Of a DNA stretch of 47,695 nt, positions 16,102-24,714 are shown piece after piece. Source of the DNA: Alkalilacustris brevis (GTDB taxonomy: Bacteria > Pseudomonadota > Alphaproteobacteria > Rhodobacterales > Rhodobacteraceae); the NCBI RefSeq assembly GCF_003350345.1, contig NZ_QNVJ01000026.1, positions 1 to 47,695 of the forward strand, given 5' to 3'. The notes under the pieces were generated by a model. That model made no database searches and was not told the DNA's origin. It was given only the letters and a program-made list of their open reading frames with translations. Both the position numbers and the translations under genes were made by a program. Position 1 is the first letter of the stretch. Each line of letters begins with the position of its first letter.

Positions 16102-16406
16102 TCAAATGCGATAGCCCTGCCGCCCTTGCGCCGCGCCTCCAGCAGCCCCTCGATCACATCGCGCAGACAGGCCAGATATTCGGCATCCTCGGGCAACGGC
16201 TCGGGCGCCTGCGGCTGGCGGCTTGCGGCGTCCATCAGGCTGCCATTGCCGTAAAGCGGATGCGCCCGCCCGCACCGCAACCGGTGGGCATCCGCCAGCC
16301 GCGCCGCCGCGATCAGAACCTGAATACGCTCGCGCCGCGCCGCACGGGGCAGCCGCAGCAGCACCCGCGCCGCCGCCACGATATCGCCATGCAGCACCGG
16401 GCGCAT
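16074..16406 (-). CDS. Small conserved protein downstream of GTA g15 (DUF7742-like)
   Basis: This 110-residue protein has no recognised motif beyond what I recall of a small Rhodobacterales family often found at the end of GTA clusters: a start like Met-Arg-Pro-Val-Leu-His-Gly-Asp-Ile, a central Arg-Ala-His-Pro-Leu-Tyr-Gly-Asn-Gly-Ser-Leu block (47-57) and a PQAPEP motif (65-70). It is predicted mostly helical and soluble. The ATG at 16406 is one base after the stop of the DUF2793 gene, so it is translated from the same mRNA. The last ~10 codons lie inside the inverted-repeat element, so the native C-terminus may have been changed by it. No function is claimed. Confidence 0.65.
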   Translation of the reverse strand: MRPVLHGDIVAAARVLLRLPRAARRERIQVLIAAARLADAHRLRCGRAHPLYGNGSLMDAASRQPQAPEPLPEDAEYLACLRDVIEGLLEARRKGGRAIAFERPLHDTAP

Positions 16407-16407
16407 G

Positions 16408-17118
16408 TCACATACCCGGCAGGCCGGGCTCGTAGAAATGCACTGCCAGCCGCACGCGCCCGCCAGTGAACTCGCCGCCCAGCGCGCTCAGCACCAGCGG
16501 CGCGGGCGCGTAATAGGCCATCGGCGCGCCCAGCAACCCGCGCGCGAAAGACCCTTCCTCAATCCCCAGCCCGCTGCCGAAACGGTCGCTCGCGCCGGGG
16601 TTGCCCAATTCCCAGCCTGTCGCGGTGCCGGTGATCTCCTCGACCACGCGTGCGGTGACGGCAAACACCATCACATTGGCCGGGATCGGCACCCCCGACT
16701 CCGAGACAGGCCCCGCCTCCACCTCATGCTCAAGGCTCAGCACCCGAAAGAACGACCCCGCGCCATAATCCCCCAGCGCGAGCAGACTGCCGCGCCAGGC
16801 ATTGCCGTCATGCACGGCCTCGACCCCCTCGTCGGCGATCCAGGCCCGCCACCCGGCGCGCGGCGTGACGAACACCCAGCCGCCATTGGCGAAGACGGCA
16901 ACCTTGCCTGCCTGCCCGCCCCAGTCGTTCACCGCGCCGCCGGGCACCGCATAGACCAGCCCTTCGCTTTGTGTGGGCGGCGGCGTCGCGGTGCTGCGCG
17001 ATTGCAGCACAAGCTGGGCCAGGGCATCCAGCCGCGCGAAGGACTCGTTCACCGTCACATGCTTTTGCGCCTGCGCGGGCTGCACCAGGGGCAGCGCGAA
17101 ATTCGTCGTCTCACTCAT
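16408..17118 (-). CDS. DUF2793 protein, GTA tail-fibre-like
   Basis: The 236-residue product begins with the DUF2793 signature (PLVQPAQAQKHVTVNESF, residues 10-27). DUF2793 is found in phage and GTA fibre or baseplate-associated proteins; in Rhodobacter capsulatus a fibre protein with this domain (rcc00171) is encoded away from the main cluster. Residues 30-130 form Gly/Trp-rich beta-type sequence and the C-terminal 100 residues look like a beta-rich receptor or carbohydrate-binding module, ending in HFYEPGLPGM. Its start overlaps the stop of g15 by eight bases, so it is part of the GTA transcript. A role at the tail tip in host binding is inference from family and position. Confidence 0.8.
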   Translation of the reverse strand: MSETTNFALPLVQPAQAQKHVTVNESFARLDALAQLVLQSRSTATPPPTQSEGLVYAVPGGAVNDWGGQAGKVAVFANGGWVFVTPRAGWRAWIADEGVEAVHDGNAWRGSLLALGDYGAGSFFRVLSLEHEVEAGPVSESGVPIPANVMVFAVTARVVEEITGTATGWELGNPGASDRFGSGLGIEEGSFARGLLGAPMAYYAPAPLVLSALGGEFTGGRVRLAVHFYEPGLPGM

Positions 17119-20100
17119 CGATCTCTATCTCCGTGAAGGGTCCTGCGCCGAAACGCTGCGATACCTGCGCCACCGCGATGCGGAACGGCGCGACAGCCCC
17201 GTCGCTGGCCTGCAAGGCGGCGCCATAGCTCCAGAAGGGCGCGGAAAGATCCACCTCGCGCAGCACCGCCTGCCCCGAAAGCACACGCAGCAGATAGCGC
17301 TCGCTTTCCTCGCCCAGCGGCACATCCACCCCTTCCCAGCTGTCGCCGTCGATCCGCGTGCGCCGCAGCCAGGCCACATCCAGCGGCCCGCCCGGCACCC
17401 GCCGCGCGCGCAGATGCACCGGCGCATAGGGCCGCAGCCCGATCCCCGCGAATGCCTCGCTGCGCTCCACATAGCTGGCATCGTCCAGCGGCCGCAGCGC
17501 CGGCCCGATCCGATAGCTGCGCGCCAGCCCCCGCGCCGAGGCGGGCAGCGCAACCTGCGCCAGCGCCGCATCCACGCGCACCACGATACTGCCGGGCCGC
17601 CAGAGATCGGGCATGGCGGCATCGCTGCCCAACTGCCCGCGCAGCCGCAGCCGCAGATCATAGCGATCCAGCCCCACCATCTCGGCCTCGGCAAACTGGA
17701 AAAGCTCCCAGTTGCCGCTGCTGCCATCGCCAATGGCCATCAGGTTGGCGCCCTGCAACACCTCGCCCATGCTGCGCGAGACCAGCGCCGCACCGCTCAT
17801 CCGCACCCGCAGCGCAGGGCCCCTGTCCCAGCGGCCAGGCCGCGCACGCACCAGCGCCGTCTCGCTTACCCCGATGGCCGCGCGCCGCTCGATCACTCCG
17901 TTGAGCGTGAAATCCCCGCCCGCAGCCGCCTCGAACACCGCAACCGATCCCGGCCAGGGCGAGGCCGTCACCGCCAGATGCGGCGCATGCGCCACCTCGT
18001 CGCCCGTCATCAGCGGCAGGTCCAGAAACACCGGAAAGACCGGCACAGGCGGCTGGAAGGGGCGCAGCGCAACGCGGTCGCCGCCCTGATCTGCGCGCCG
18101 GTAAAGCCCGGGTTCCACTCGCAGAGCCTCGGCCTCGCGCGCCTCGCCCAGGTCCAGCCGGTCGATCCGCCAGAGCCGCCGCTGCGCCCCCGCCCCCAGC
18201 GCCACCACATCGCCCGCGCCCAGCGGCGATGAAGGCGGCAGGGCAAACCGCGCCGTGTCCCGCGCCACTCGCGCCTCGGCCAGCCAGCGCTCGACGATCC
18301 CGCGCGCCTCGCTGCGCAGGAACACCATCGGCAGCTCGCTCTGCGCCACGCTGACGGTATCCTCGTCGGGAAACACCGCCTCGATGGCGCGGATGTCGAA
18401 ATCCGCCTCGGCCTCCACATGCAGCAGCCGCACGCGGCCCGCCACCTCGGCCTGCGGCGCGCGCACAAGCTCCAGCGCGCCGCCCTCGCCGCGCGCCACC
18501 AACTCGCCCGCAGGCACGGCGCCCGCCTCGCGCCCGTCGCGCTTGACAAAGCGCAGCACGCCGCCGCGCTCAACAGCCTCGAACCCATGCGCCAGCATCA
18601 GCCCCTGCAACTTGCCGCGCCCGGTCTCCATGCTGTTGGCCGCATAACCGCGCACCAGCCCGTGCAGCCCAGATACATCGTAATGCGCCACGCCGGCACG
18701 CGCGCAGATCTCGGCCACCACGTTGTCCAGCGGCTGCGCCGCGCTGCGCCCGGTGATCCAGTGCCCGCGCGCCCAGTTTCCGCCGTCGCTCCACAATTCC
18801 TCAAGCGCCGGAAAATGCGGAAAAGGCCGCGCATCCCAGGCCCAGACATGCGCGCGCGCCATGTCCACCATCGGCCCGGCGTAGAGGTCCGATTCAGGGT
18901 TGTTCGCCGGACCACCCCAATAGGCGATCATCGCGCGGTGGTACTGAAGCTGGATCAGATCGTCGCGCCGGCCATCCGAATAAACAGGCAGGCGCGACTC
19001 CGAAGACTTCGGGTCAAGGAACTTGTTCGGCTCGTTCGTGCCCTTGTCGATCGCCGCGCACCCCAGTTCGGTGAACCAGAAGGGTTTTGATCGCGGCACC
19101 CACGCCGTTGGCTCCTCCACGCGCGCGCCGTCGATCCGGTCATGGTGCAGGTTCTCCCACCAGCCGCGCAAATCCTTGTAGCGCCAGACCCAGTGCTCGC
19201 CATAAGCGCCGTCATTGATCGGCGTGCGCCGCTGCGCATCGCGATCGGCCTGGCTGGCGTAATACCAGTCATACCCCTCACCGCCGGCGACATTGGCCTT
19301 GAGGTAATCGAGGCAGTAAATCGCCCCCCAATGGGCATCGAGATGCCCCTCACCATCGCGCCAGTCGGAAAGCGGCATGTAATTGTCGATGCCGATGAAA
19401 TCGACATTCTCATCCGCCCAGAACGGATCGAGATGGAAATACCGGTTCCCTTCCGGGCTTTGATACCCGAAATACTCCGACCAGTCGGCGGCATAGCTGA
19501 TCTTGACCTCGGGCCCCAGAATGCCGCGCACATCCGCAGCAAGTGCGCGCAGCGCGGCCACCACCGGAAAGCTGTCAGCCGCGCCGCGCAACTGCGTCAG
19601 CCCGCGCATCTCCGAGCCCACGCAAAACGCACCGACTCCGCCTGCGGCCTTGGCCAGCCAGGCGTAATGCAGGATGAAGCGGCGATAGCTCCACTCATCC
19701 GGGCCGGCATAGACGACCTCGCCCCCCGACAGCGCGAAATCCCCCGGCTGGGCGGTGCCGAAAAACGCTGCGACCTCGGCCTCCACCGCTGCACTACGGT
19801 CCGGCGAACCCTCCCGCCCCGGCGCGACCGAGGCGGTGATCCGCCCCCGCCAGGGCAGCACCGGCTGCCCCTCGGCCCCTGTCCACGGGTCGAGCAGCGT
19901 GTTGCCGGCCATCTGCTCCATCAGGATGAACGGGTAGAACAGCACCGCCTGTCCGGCCTCGCGCAGTGCGATGATCGCCTCGATCACCGACTGGTCGGTC
20001 GGCGTGCCGCCGTAGACCGGGCGGCCGTCCAGCTTCGCGATTTCCTCGGCCCCCGCGCGTGCCAGGCCCGAGACCCGCCAGGGCATCTCCGCCGCGTCAT

Positions 20101-21049
20101 GGTCGCGCGATTCCACCTTGGGCCGCAGGCTGCACATCCCACAGCGCAGATCATCCCCGAACCAAGACACCACCAGCGCGACCGAACCGCAGTTGGGCAA
20201 TTCCGTCCCCAGCGCCTCCACCGACAGCGCCATGTCGCTGCGCCCCGAGGCCGTGTTGGCGTTGATCGTGGCGGCCTCGCCCAGCCCGGCAGGCACCGGC
20301 GCCTCTGCCCCCGGCAGCCCGTAGCGCAGCGTCACCGGAGTCGTGGCCAGCGCATATTCACCCGTGCCCGGCATCAGCGCCACGGCGCGCACGCCCTGGC
20401 TCAGATCGGGCGCCGGGCCCGCAGATGCCGGGCGCATGACCTCGAAGGTGAATTGCGGCACCCGGTTGCCAAAGCGCCCCAGGTCCAGATCCTCGAACAC
20501 CACATAGGCAATGCCGCGATAGGCCGGCACCTGCCCCGCACCTTCCACGGCCTCGATTTTGGGGTCGGGCAACTGCCCCTCGCCGCCGCGATAGACGCGC
20601 ATCTCAAGCGTATCGCGGGCAATCTCCTCGCCATCGGCCCAGATGCGCCCCACTCCCGCGATCTCGCCCTCGCACAGCGCCACCGCCAGGCTGATCGAAT
20701 AGCTGTAATCGCGCACCCGCGTGCTGGGCGCGCCCTTGCCGCCCCCCCCCACGCGCCGGGTCGAGACCTGCTCCAGAAAGCGCGACGCCCAGATCACCTG
20801 CCCGCCAATGCGCATCCGGCCCCAGACCTGCGGCACCGCGCCCCCCTCGCCCGCGCCGGTCAGGCGCAGCCGGTCCAGCCGCGGGCCGTCCACCACCTCC
20901 GAGCCCGAGCCAAGCAGCCGCTGGTCGATTACGCGGCCCAGCGTTGCGCCAACGGCGCGGCCGATCACCGCCCCCGACAGCCCCAGCACCGCGCCGCCAA
21001 AGCCCGAGCCGATCGCCGCGCCCACGGCCCCAAGCACGATCGTTGCCAT
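17111..21049 (-). CDS. g15: GTA tail-tip/host specificity megaprotein (g15)
   Basis: At 1312 residues this is the largest protein in the window and matches GTA gp15 in size and place. It begins with a Gly/Ala-rich hydrophobic stretch (1-45). It then has a beta-rich region, a TIM-barrel-like GTA domain (about 430-740, with KISYAADWSEYFGYQ, an FIGIDNY strand and a PFWFTELGC strand typical of glycosidase-like barrels), a phage-tail_3 domain (about 800-960) and a long beta-rich C-terminus. In the R. capsulatus particle gp15 forms the megatron/hub at the tail tip. The ATG at 21049 follows a purine-rich GGAGGG site, 25 bases after g14. Its end overlaps the DUF2793 gene. The frame is intact over its whole length. 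Confidence 0.95.
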   Translation of the reverse strand: MATIVLGAVGAAIGSGFGGAVLGLSGAVIGRAVGATLGRVIDQRLLGSGSEVVDGPRLDRLRLTGAGEGGAVPQVWGRMRIGGQVIWASRFLEQVSTRRVGGGGKGAPSTRVRDYSYSISLAVALCEGEIAGVGRIWADGEEIARDTLEMRVYRGGEGQLPDPKIEAVEGAGQVPAYRGIAYVVFEDLDLGRFGNRVPQFTFEVMRPASAGPAPDLSQGVRAVALMPGTGEYALATTPVTLRYGLPGAEAPVPAGLGEAATINANTASGRSDMALSVEALGTELPNCGSVALVVSWFGDDLRCGMCSLRPKVESRDHDAAEMPWRVSGLARAGAEEIAKLDGRPVYGGTPTDQSVIEAIIALREAGQAVLFYPFILMEQMAGNTLLDPWTGAEGQPVLPWRGRITASVAPGREGSPDRSAAVEAEVAAFFGTAQPGDFALSGGEVVYAGPDEWSYRRFILHYAWLAKAAGGVGAFCVGSEMRGLTQLRGAADSFPVVAALRALAADVRGILGPEVKISYAADWSEYFGYQSPEGNRYFHLDPFWADENVDFIGIDNYMPLSDWRDGEGHLDAHWGAIYCLDYLKANVAGGEGYDWYYASQADRDAQRRTPINDGAYGEHWVWRYKDLRGWWENLHHDRIDGARVEEPTAWVPRSKPFWFTELGCAAIDKGTNEPNKFLDPKSSESRLPVYSDGRRDDLIQLQYHRAMIAYWGGPANNPESDLYAGPMVDMARAHVWAWDARPFPHFPALEELWSDGGNWARGHWITGRSAAQPLDNVVAEICARAGVAHYDVSGLHGLVRGYAANSMETGRGKLQGLMLAHGFEAVERGGVLRFVKRDGREAGAVPAGELVARGEGGALELVRAPQAEVAGRVRLLHVEAEADFDIRAIEAVFPDEDTVSVAQSELPMVFLRSEARGIVERWLAEARVARDTARFALPPSSPLGAGDVVALGAGAQRRLWRIDRLDLGEAREAEALRVEPGLYRRADQGGDRVALRPFQPPVPVFPVFLDLPLMTGDEVAHAPHLAVTASPWPGSVAVFEAAAGGDFTLNGVIERRAAIGVSETALVRARPGRWDRGPALRVRMSGAALVSRSMGEVLQGANLMAIGDGSSGNWELFQFAEAEMVGLDRYDLRLRLRGQLGSDAAMPDLWRPGSIVVRVDAALAQVALPASARGLARSYRIGPALRPLDDASYVERSEAFAGIGLRPYAPVHLRARRVPGGPLDVAWLRRTRIDGDSWEGVDVPLGEESERYLLRVLSGQAVLREVDLSAPFWSYGAALQASDGAVAPFRIAVAQVSQRFGAGPFTEIEIDE

Positions 21050-21074
21050 TCCATCCCTCCCCGCTGGGAAAACT

Positions 21075-21521
21075 TCAGTTCAGTGGAAAGCGAAACCGCG
21101 CCGCCACCCGGCGCCGCCAGGGCGCGGAAAGCGCGTTTTCCACCACCCCATGCCGCGAATAGGCATGGATGAATGTCGGCGCGGTGCCGACTCGGCTCTG
21201 CACCCCCAGATGCCCCGCAGGCGCCCCCGCCCGCATCCGGAACACCAGCAGATCGCCCGGCGCCTCGCCCGTAGCGGGCCGGAAATGCCGCGCCAGCGCA
21301 TCCAGCAGCAGCTCGCCCTGCGCACCCTCGGCCCAGCCCGGCCCGTAGGGCGGCACGGCGGCAGGCTCCGCCCCCAGCAACTCGCGCCAGAGCCCCCGCA
21401 CCAGCCCCAGGCAATCGCACCCCGCCCCGCGCAGCGCCGCCTGATGCCGATAGGGCGTGCCGATCCAGCGCCGCGCGGCCTCGGCCACATGCGCGCCCGC
21501 ATGTATCCGCTCCGGCGTCAT
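21075..21521 (-). CDS. g14: GTA NlpC/P60 cell-wall peptidase (g14)
   Basis: This 148-residue NlpC/P60 cysteine peptidase is the likely tail-associated enzyme that cuts peptidoglycan stem peptides during DNA delivery. The catalytic residues are present: Cys37 in GCDCLGLV, His104 in PAGHLGV and His119 in FIHAYSRHG. The protein is the usual size of GTA gp14. The ATG at 21521 overlaps the g13 stop by four bases (ATGA). It lies between g13 and g15 as in R. capsulatus. Confidence 0.93.
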   Translation of the reverse strand: MTPERIHAGAHVAEAARRWIGTPYRHQAALRGAGCDCLGLVRGLWRELLGAEPAAVPPYGPGWAEGAQGELLLDALARHFRPATGEAPGDLLVFRMRAGAPAGHLGVQSRVGTAPTFIHAYSRHGVVENALSAPWRRRVAARFRFPLN

Positions 21522-22405
21522 CGCTTGCGGCTGCCGCCGTCATTGCCGCCATCCTCGCGCGGCACGGCAAGCAGCCAGTCCTCACCCGGGATGTCTGGAA
21601 ATCCGCGGAAGTTCAGAAAGTTGGCGAATTTCAGACGGCAGGTTTCGGCGCGCTTGTCACAGCCGGCCTCAAGGCGCAGCCGATCCCCCGGCGACAAGGG
21701 CGCGGCAAATTCCTGCCAAAGGGTGATCTCGCGCAACCCGTCAGGCCCCGCGCCCTCGGGATCGGCCTTGACCAGCCCGACCAGCCCCTCCGCTTCGCCG
21801 CACAGCACCGTCACACGGCCCTTCTCGAACCAGCGCGCATCGAACCCCGCCAGCCCGCTGAGCCGCAGCACCGCGGGCCTGGGCAGCGTGACCAGTTCGG
21901 CCTCTGCGCTGAACCCCGATTGCGTCGTGTCGAACCGGCAGCCCGCATCGCCCAGCACTGCCGTGCACTCGGCCTGAAAGATGCGCCCGACCGGCTGGCC
22001 CAGCGGCTCGGTCAACCCGCGCAACTCGGCGCGGAACGCGCCCCCGCTGCGCGCCACCTCGCCAAGGCTGCCCCGGAACACAAGCGCGCGCTGCGCCACG
22101 TCGGCCCAGTTCACCTGCCAGATGCACAACCCGGCCCCGTCATAGCGCCCGGCCAGCAGATCGGCCTCGGTCAGGGCGGCAGAACTCAGCGCGCCCAGCG
22201 CCTCGGAATTGTCCACCGCCAGCCCGGTGGATTGCTGCAGCGCCCGCGCCGTCAAACCGCTGTCGGCGCGAAAGGTGATGCCCTCAAAGACCAGATCGCG
22301 GTCATGGTCGGTAAACCCCTGCACCGTCCCGTCGCGCCGCGTGATCGCCCAGGCCCGTGCCGTGGTCGTGGCCCCGCCCGCAAGATGTTCCTGCAAATCG
22401 TTCAT
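21518..22405 (-). CDS. g13: GTA tail protein g13 (DUF2163 / BR0599 family)
   Basis: The 295-residue protein has the DUF2163 N-terminal domain (about 15-165, with TRRDGTVQGFTDHDRDLVF near the start) and a C-terminal phage_BR0599 domain (about 195-275). The second domain has the cysteines of AGCDKRAETCRLKF, followed by NFRGFPDIPG. In R. capsulatus gp13 is a tail-tip iron-sulfur-type hub component. ATGA overlaps occur at both ends, with g12 and g14, so it is tightly coupled to its neighbours. Confidence 0.93.
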   Translation of the reverse strand: MNDLQEHLAGGATTTARAWAITRRDGTVQGFTDHDRDLVFEGITFRADSGLTARALQQSTGLAVDNSEALGALSSAALTEADLLAGRYDGAGLCIWQVNWADVAQRALVFRGSLGEVARSGGAFRAELRGLTEPLGQPVGRIFQAECTAVLGDAGCRFDTTQSGFSAEAELVTLPRPAVLRLSGLAGFDARWFEKGRVTVLCGEAEGLVGLVKADPEGAGPDGLREITLWQEFAAPLSPGDRLRLEAGCDKRAETCRLKFANFLNFRGFPDIPGEDWLLAVPREDGGNDGGSRKR

Positions 22406-23034
22406 ACCCGTATCTCCACCACCGGCACGCGCGGCACCTCGCCAGCCTGGAAATTCGCCACCGAAACCTGGATGGCATCCGTGTCGAACCGCACCGGCAC
22501 GTCGAACTCGAACCCCGCCGTCACTTCTGCACCCGGCGCGGGCGCGGTGGTGAAAATCACCTCGCCCCGCGTCGCATCCACAGTGTAATGCACGCCCTCA
22601 GCCAGCGGATCGCCCGCCAGCGCCACCTGCACACTGCCCGCCACCGGCTTGGCGATGGGCCGGTGATAGACCTGCCCGCCCGAAACATAGGCCTTGCGCA
22701 GCGCGAACACTCGCCGCACCCCGTCACCCAACCCCAGCGACTGATCCTCCGGCGTGACCGGGCGCGAGGCCGGGGCCGAGCGATAATCAGCCCAGTCCTT
22801 CCAGCGAAACCCGTGCAGCTGGCCCGCGCGTGCCTCGAAGAAGGCAATCAATGCCTCCACATCATCAAGGCTGCGCAACCCCATGCCTGCGTCATAGCGC
22901 CTGCGCGCATCGGCCCAGGGGGTGTTGCGCTCCTCAAAGCCGTTGGCCAGCGTCACAATCTCGGTGCGCCGCTCGGGCCCGCCCAGGCTGCCGAAACTCA
23001 GCGAGGCGGGAAATCTGACTTCGTGAAATGCCAT
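22402..23034 (-). CDS. g12: GTA distal tail protein g12 (DUF2460)
   Basis: This 210-residue protein is the DUF2460 family tail component between the tape measure (g11) and g13. The N-terminal motif FHEVRFPASLSFGSLGGPER and the central ARAGQLHGFRWKDWADY block (88-104) are characteristic. The corresponding R. capsulatus protein is the distal tail protein. The ATG at 23034 lies seven bases after the g11 stop, and its own stop overlaps the g13 start (ATGA). Confidence 0.93.
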   Translation of the reverse strand: MAFHEVRFPASLSFGSLGGPERRTEIVTLANGFEERNTPWADARRRYDAGMGLRSLDDVEALIAFFEARAGQLHGFRWKDWADYRSAPASRPVTPEDQSLGLGDGVRRVFALRKAYVSGGQVYHRPIAKPVAGSVQVALAGDPLAEGVHYTVDATRGEVIFTTAPAPGAEVTAGFEFDVPVRFDTDAIQVSVANFQAGEVPRVPVVEIRV

Positions 23035-23041
23035 GTCTGCC

Positions 23042-23704
23042 TCACCTGTTGCGCTGGCCGCGTGCCAGCAACCGGCCCATCTGCGCCGCTATCTGCGCCT
23101 CCGAGCGACGGAAGCCCTCCACACCCGGGGTGCTCACGTTGATCACCACGCTCACCGGCCGCGCCGCGCCCCCGCCATCGGCGCGCACGCCCAGCCGCCC
23201 GTCGGGGCCGCGCGCCAGCGGCATGATCGCCTCTGGCCCGGCCTCGCCCATCAGCCCGGTGCGCCCGCCCCGCATCGGAAAGGCCACCGGCCCGCTGACA
23301 ACCCCGCCCTGGGCAAAGGGCATGACCCGGCCTTGCGCGAAACCGCCGCCCTGGCCGAAAGGCACCAGCGCCGAGACCGCCCCCTGCACGCCCTGGGCCA
23401 GTGCTCCGCCCACCGCGTTTTGCACCGGGCGCATGGCGACGGCGTAGAAGGACTCGCTCATCGCCCGCGCCACCTGGCGCAGCGCATCCGACAGGCGCAT
23501 CCCGTCAAAGGCCACCCCGTCAAAGGCCCGGCGCAAACTACCGCCGAGTGACTGCGAAAGCGTGCCCACCTCACGCCCGGTCAGAACCAGACTGCGGCCC
23601 ATGCGCTGCAACTCGCCGTCAAAGGCCGCCGCCATCCCCTGCGCTCCGGCGAGGCTGGTCTCCAGCGCCGCGATCCGCTCGCCCAGATCCTCCAGATCCG
23701 CCAT
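23042..23704 (-). CDS. g11: GTA tape-measure protein g11
   Basis: The 220-residue protein has an N-terminal coiled-coil-like region (5-40), an amphipathic and hydrophobic centre (90-120), a Gly-rich linker (FGQGGGFAQGRVMPFAQGG, about 115-133) and a C-terminal region with GLMGEAGPEAIMPL (about 149-162). It is short because the GTA tail is short; a tape measure sets tail length and helps DNA exit. The ATG at 23704 follows AAAGGAG. The upstream small frame g10.1 runs 86 bases into it, which is unusual in a cluster where overlaps are otherwise a few bases. Confidence 0.92.
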   Translation of the reverse strand: MADLEDLGERIAALETSLAGAQGMAAAFDGELQRMGRSLVLTGREVGTLSQSLGGSLRRAFDGVAFDGMRLSDALRQVARAMSESFYAVAMRPVQNAVGGALAQGVQGAVSALVPFGQGGGFAQGRVMPFAQGGVVSGPVAFPMRGGRTGLMGEAGPEAIMPLARGPDGRLGVRADGGGAARPVSVVINVSTPGVEGFRRSEAQIAAQMGRLLARGQRNR

Positions 23705-23918
23705 GCTCCGCTCCTTTCAGTGTATCGGGAAACCGCGCCGCCAGTTCTTCCAGCCGCCGGCGCGACAGGGGCAGCGGCCCCGCCTCAAGCCCCAGCATCA
23801 GCCGCAACTCGGCCGGGCTCAGCGCCCAGAAATCGCGCGGCGCCAGCCCCAGACGCCCGACCCCTGCCCGCATCAGGCCCGCCCAGTCGAAACACTCCGT
23901 ATCGGGACCGCCGCTCAT
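23619..23918 (-). CDS. g10.1: GTA tail assembly chaperone-like g10.1 (long overlap with g11)
   Basis: The first ~68 residues match the small tail-assembly chaperone family of GTA and lambdoid elements: an FDWAGLMRAG helix, then LGLAPRDFWALSPAELRLML and an Arg-Arg-Leu-Glu-Glu-Leu helix ending near FPDTL. After that, residues 69-99 are a Gly/Ser/Arg-rich tail made by reading into the g11 gene in another frame. This tail looks like non-selected sequence, so an ancestral stop near 23710 may have been lost. The ATG at 23918 overlaps the g10 stop (ATGA). The frame as given is 99 residues. Confidence 0.78.
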   Translation of the reverse strand: MSGGPDTECFDWAGLMRAGVGRLGLAPRDFWALSPAELRLMLGLEAGPLPLSRRRLEELAARFPDTLKGAEHGGSGGSGRADRGAGDQPRRSAGDGGGL

Positions 23919-24235
23919 GCCTCGCCCGGCAAGGCAAAGGCCCGCGCCAGCAGCAGCGCAGCCACCCGCGCAGCTTCCACCGGGCCGCCCCTGATCTCGG
24001 CGCAGCGCAGATCCTCAGCCGTGCCATCCCAGCCGCCACCGCGCAGCCCCGCCACGATCAGCGCCAGCACATCGCGGGTCGAGAACCGCCCCGCCTCGAA
24101 CCGCTCGACCAGCGCCACCAGCGTGTCGGCCTCGAGCGCGGCCTCCAGCTCGGCCAGCGCGCCCAGCGTCAGCTTCAGCACATGGCGCCGGCCATCGAGC
24201 CACAGCGCCACCTCGCCTGCATGGGGATTGGCCAT
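23915..24235 (-). CDS. g10: GTA protein g10 (GTA-gp10 family, tail assembly)
   Basis: The 106-residue protein has the gp10 pattern: a beta hairpin (GEVALWLDGRRHVLKLTLGA) followed by a helical LAELEAALEADTLVALVERF segment. It is thought to assist tail assembly with g10.1. The ATG at 24235 shares one base with the g9 stop (TGATG); an in-frame GTG immediately before it (24238) would give one more residue. Its end overlaps g10.1 (ATGA). Confidence 0.9.
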   Translation of the reverse strand: MANPHAGEVALWLDGRRHVLKLTLGALAELEAALEADTLVALVERFEAGRFSTRDVLALIVAGLRGGGWDGTAEDLRCAEIRGGPVEAARVAALLLARAFALPGEA

Positions 24236-24648
24236 CACAGCGCCACGAAGCTCAGCGCGCCAGCCGAAGCCAGGCTCAGCTCATAGCTGGCCTCGCCGTT
24301 ATGGCTGCCCGCATATTCCAACCCGGTGATCTGGAACGGCCCCTCGATGGTGCCGAAATCGGGGATCACCACCTGGCACAGCGGCACCTCGCCATCGAAG
24401 AACGCCTGCCGCGCGCGCTCATCCGTGCCCGCGTCGCGAAACACGCCCGAGCCCGAGATCGCCGCGCTCTTCACGCCGGCCCCGCCCAGCAGTTCGCGCC
24501 AGCCGCCCTGGCTTTCCAGACTGGTCACATCCACCGTCTCGGCGTTGAAACTGATGCGCGTGGCGCGCAGCCCCGCGATGGTCACGAACTGCCCCGTGCC
24601 GTTCATGTCCATCTTGACCAGAAGGTCCTTGCCGCTCTGAACACTCAT
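24235..24648 (-). CDS. g9: GTA major tail tube protein g9 (TP901-1 type)
   Basis: This 137-residue protein builds the tail tube. It has the TP901-1-like major tail pattern: an N-terminal Gly-Lys-Asp-Leu-Leu-Val-Lys strand, Leu-Arg-Ala-Thr-Arg-Ile-Ser-Phe-Asn, the conserved VDVTSLESQGGWRELL block (39-54), and a C-terminal ITGLEYAGSHNGEASYELSL segment. The ATG at 24648 is preceded by a GGAGAGAGG-like purine run. A 66-base gap separates it from g8, enough for its own strong ribosome site. Confidence 0.93.
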   Translation of the reverse strand: MSVQSGKDLLVKMDMNGTGQFVTIAGLRATRISFNAETVDVTSLESQGGWRELLGGAGVKSAAISGSGVFRDAGTDERARQAFFDGEVPLCQVVIPDFGTIEGPFQITGLEYAGSHNGEASYELSLASAGALSFVAL

Positions 24649-24714
24649 GTCTGCCTCTCTCCATCCTCATAGCGCCGCCTTGCGCGCCACGCCTGTTGTC
24701 ACCGCCTCGCGCGG

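Noticed and set aside
19142-21172. A 676-codon plus-strand frame opposite g15
   Set aside because: Low-complexity His/Arg/Pro-rich sequence opposite an intact GTA gene; no ribosome site or recognisable fold.
23900-23940. A programmed frameshift joining g10 and g10.1, as for lambda G/GT tail chaperones
   Set aside because: No slippery heptamer of the X-XXY-YYZ type is visible before the g10 stop, and an ATGA overlap explains expression of both.
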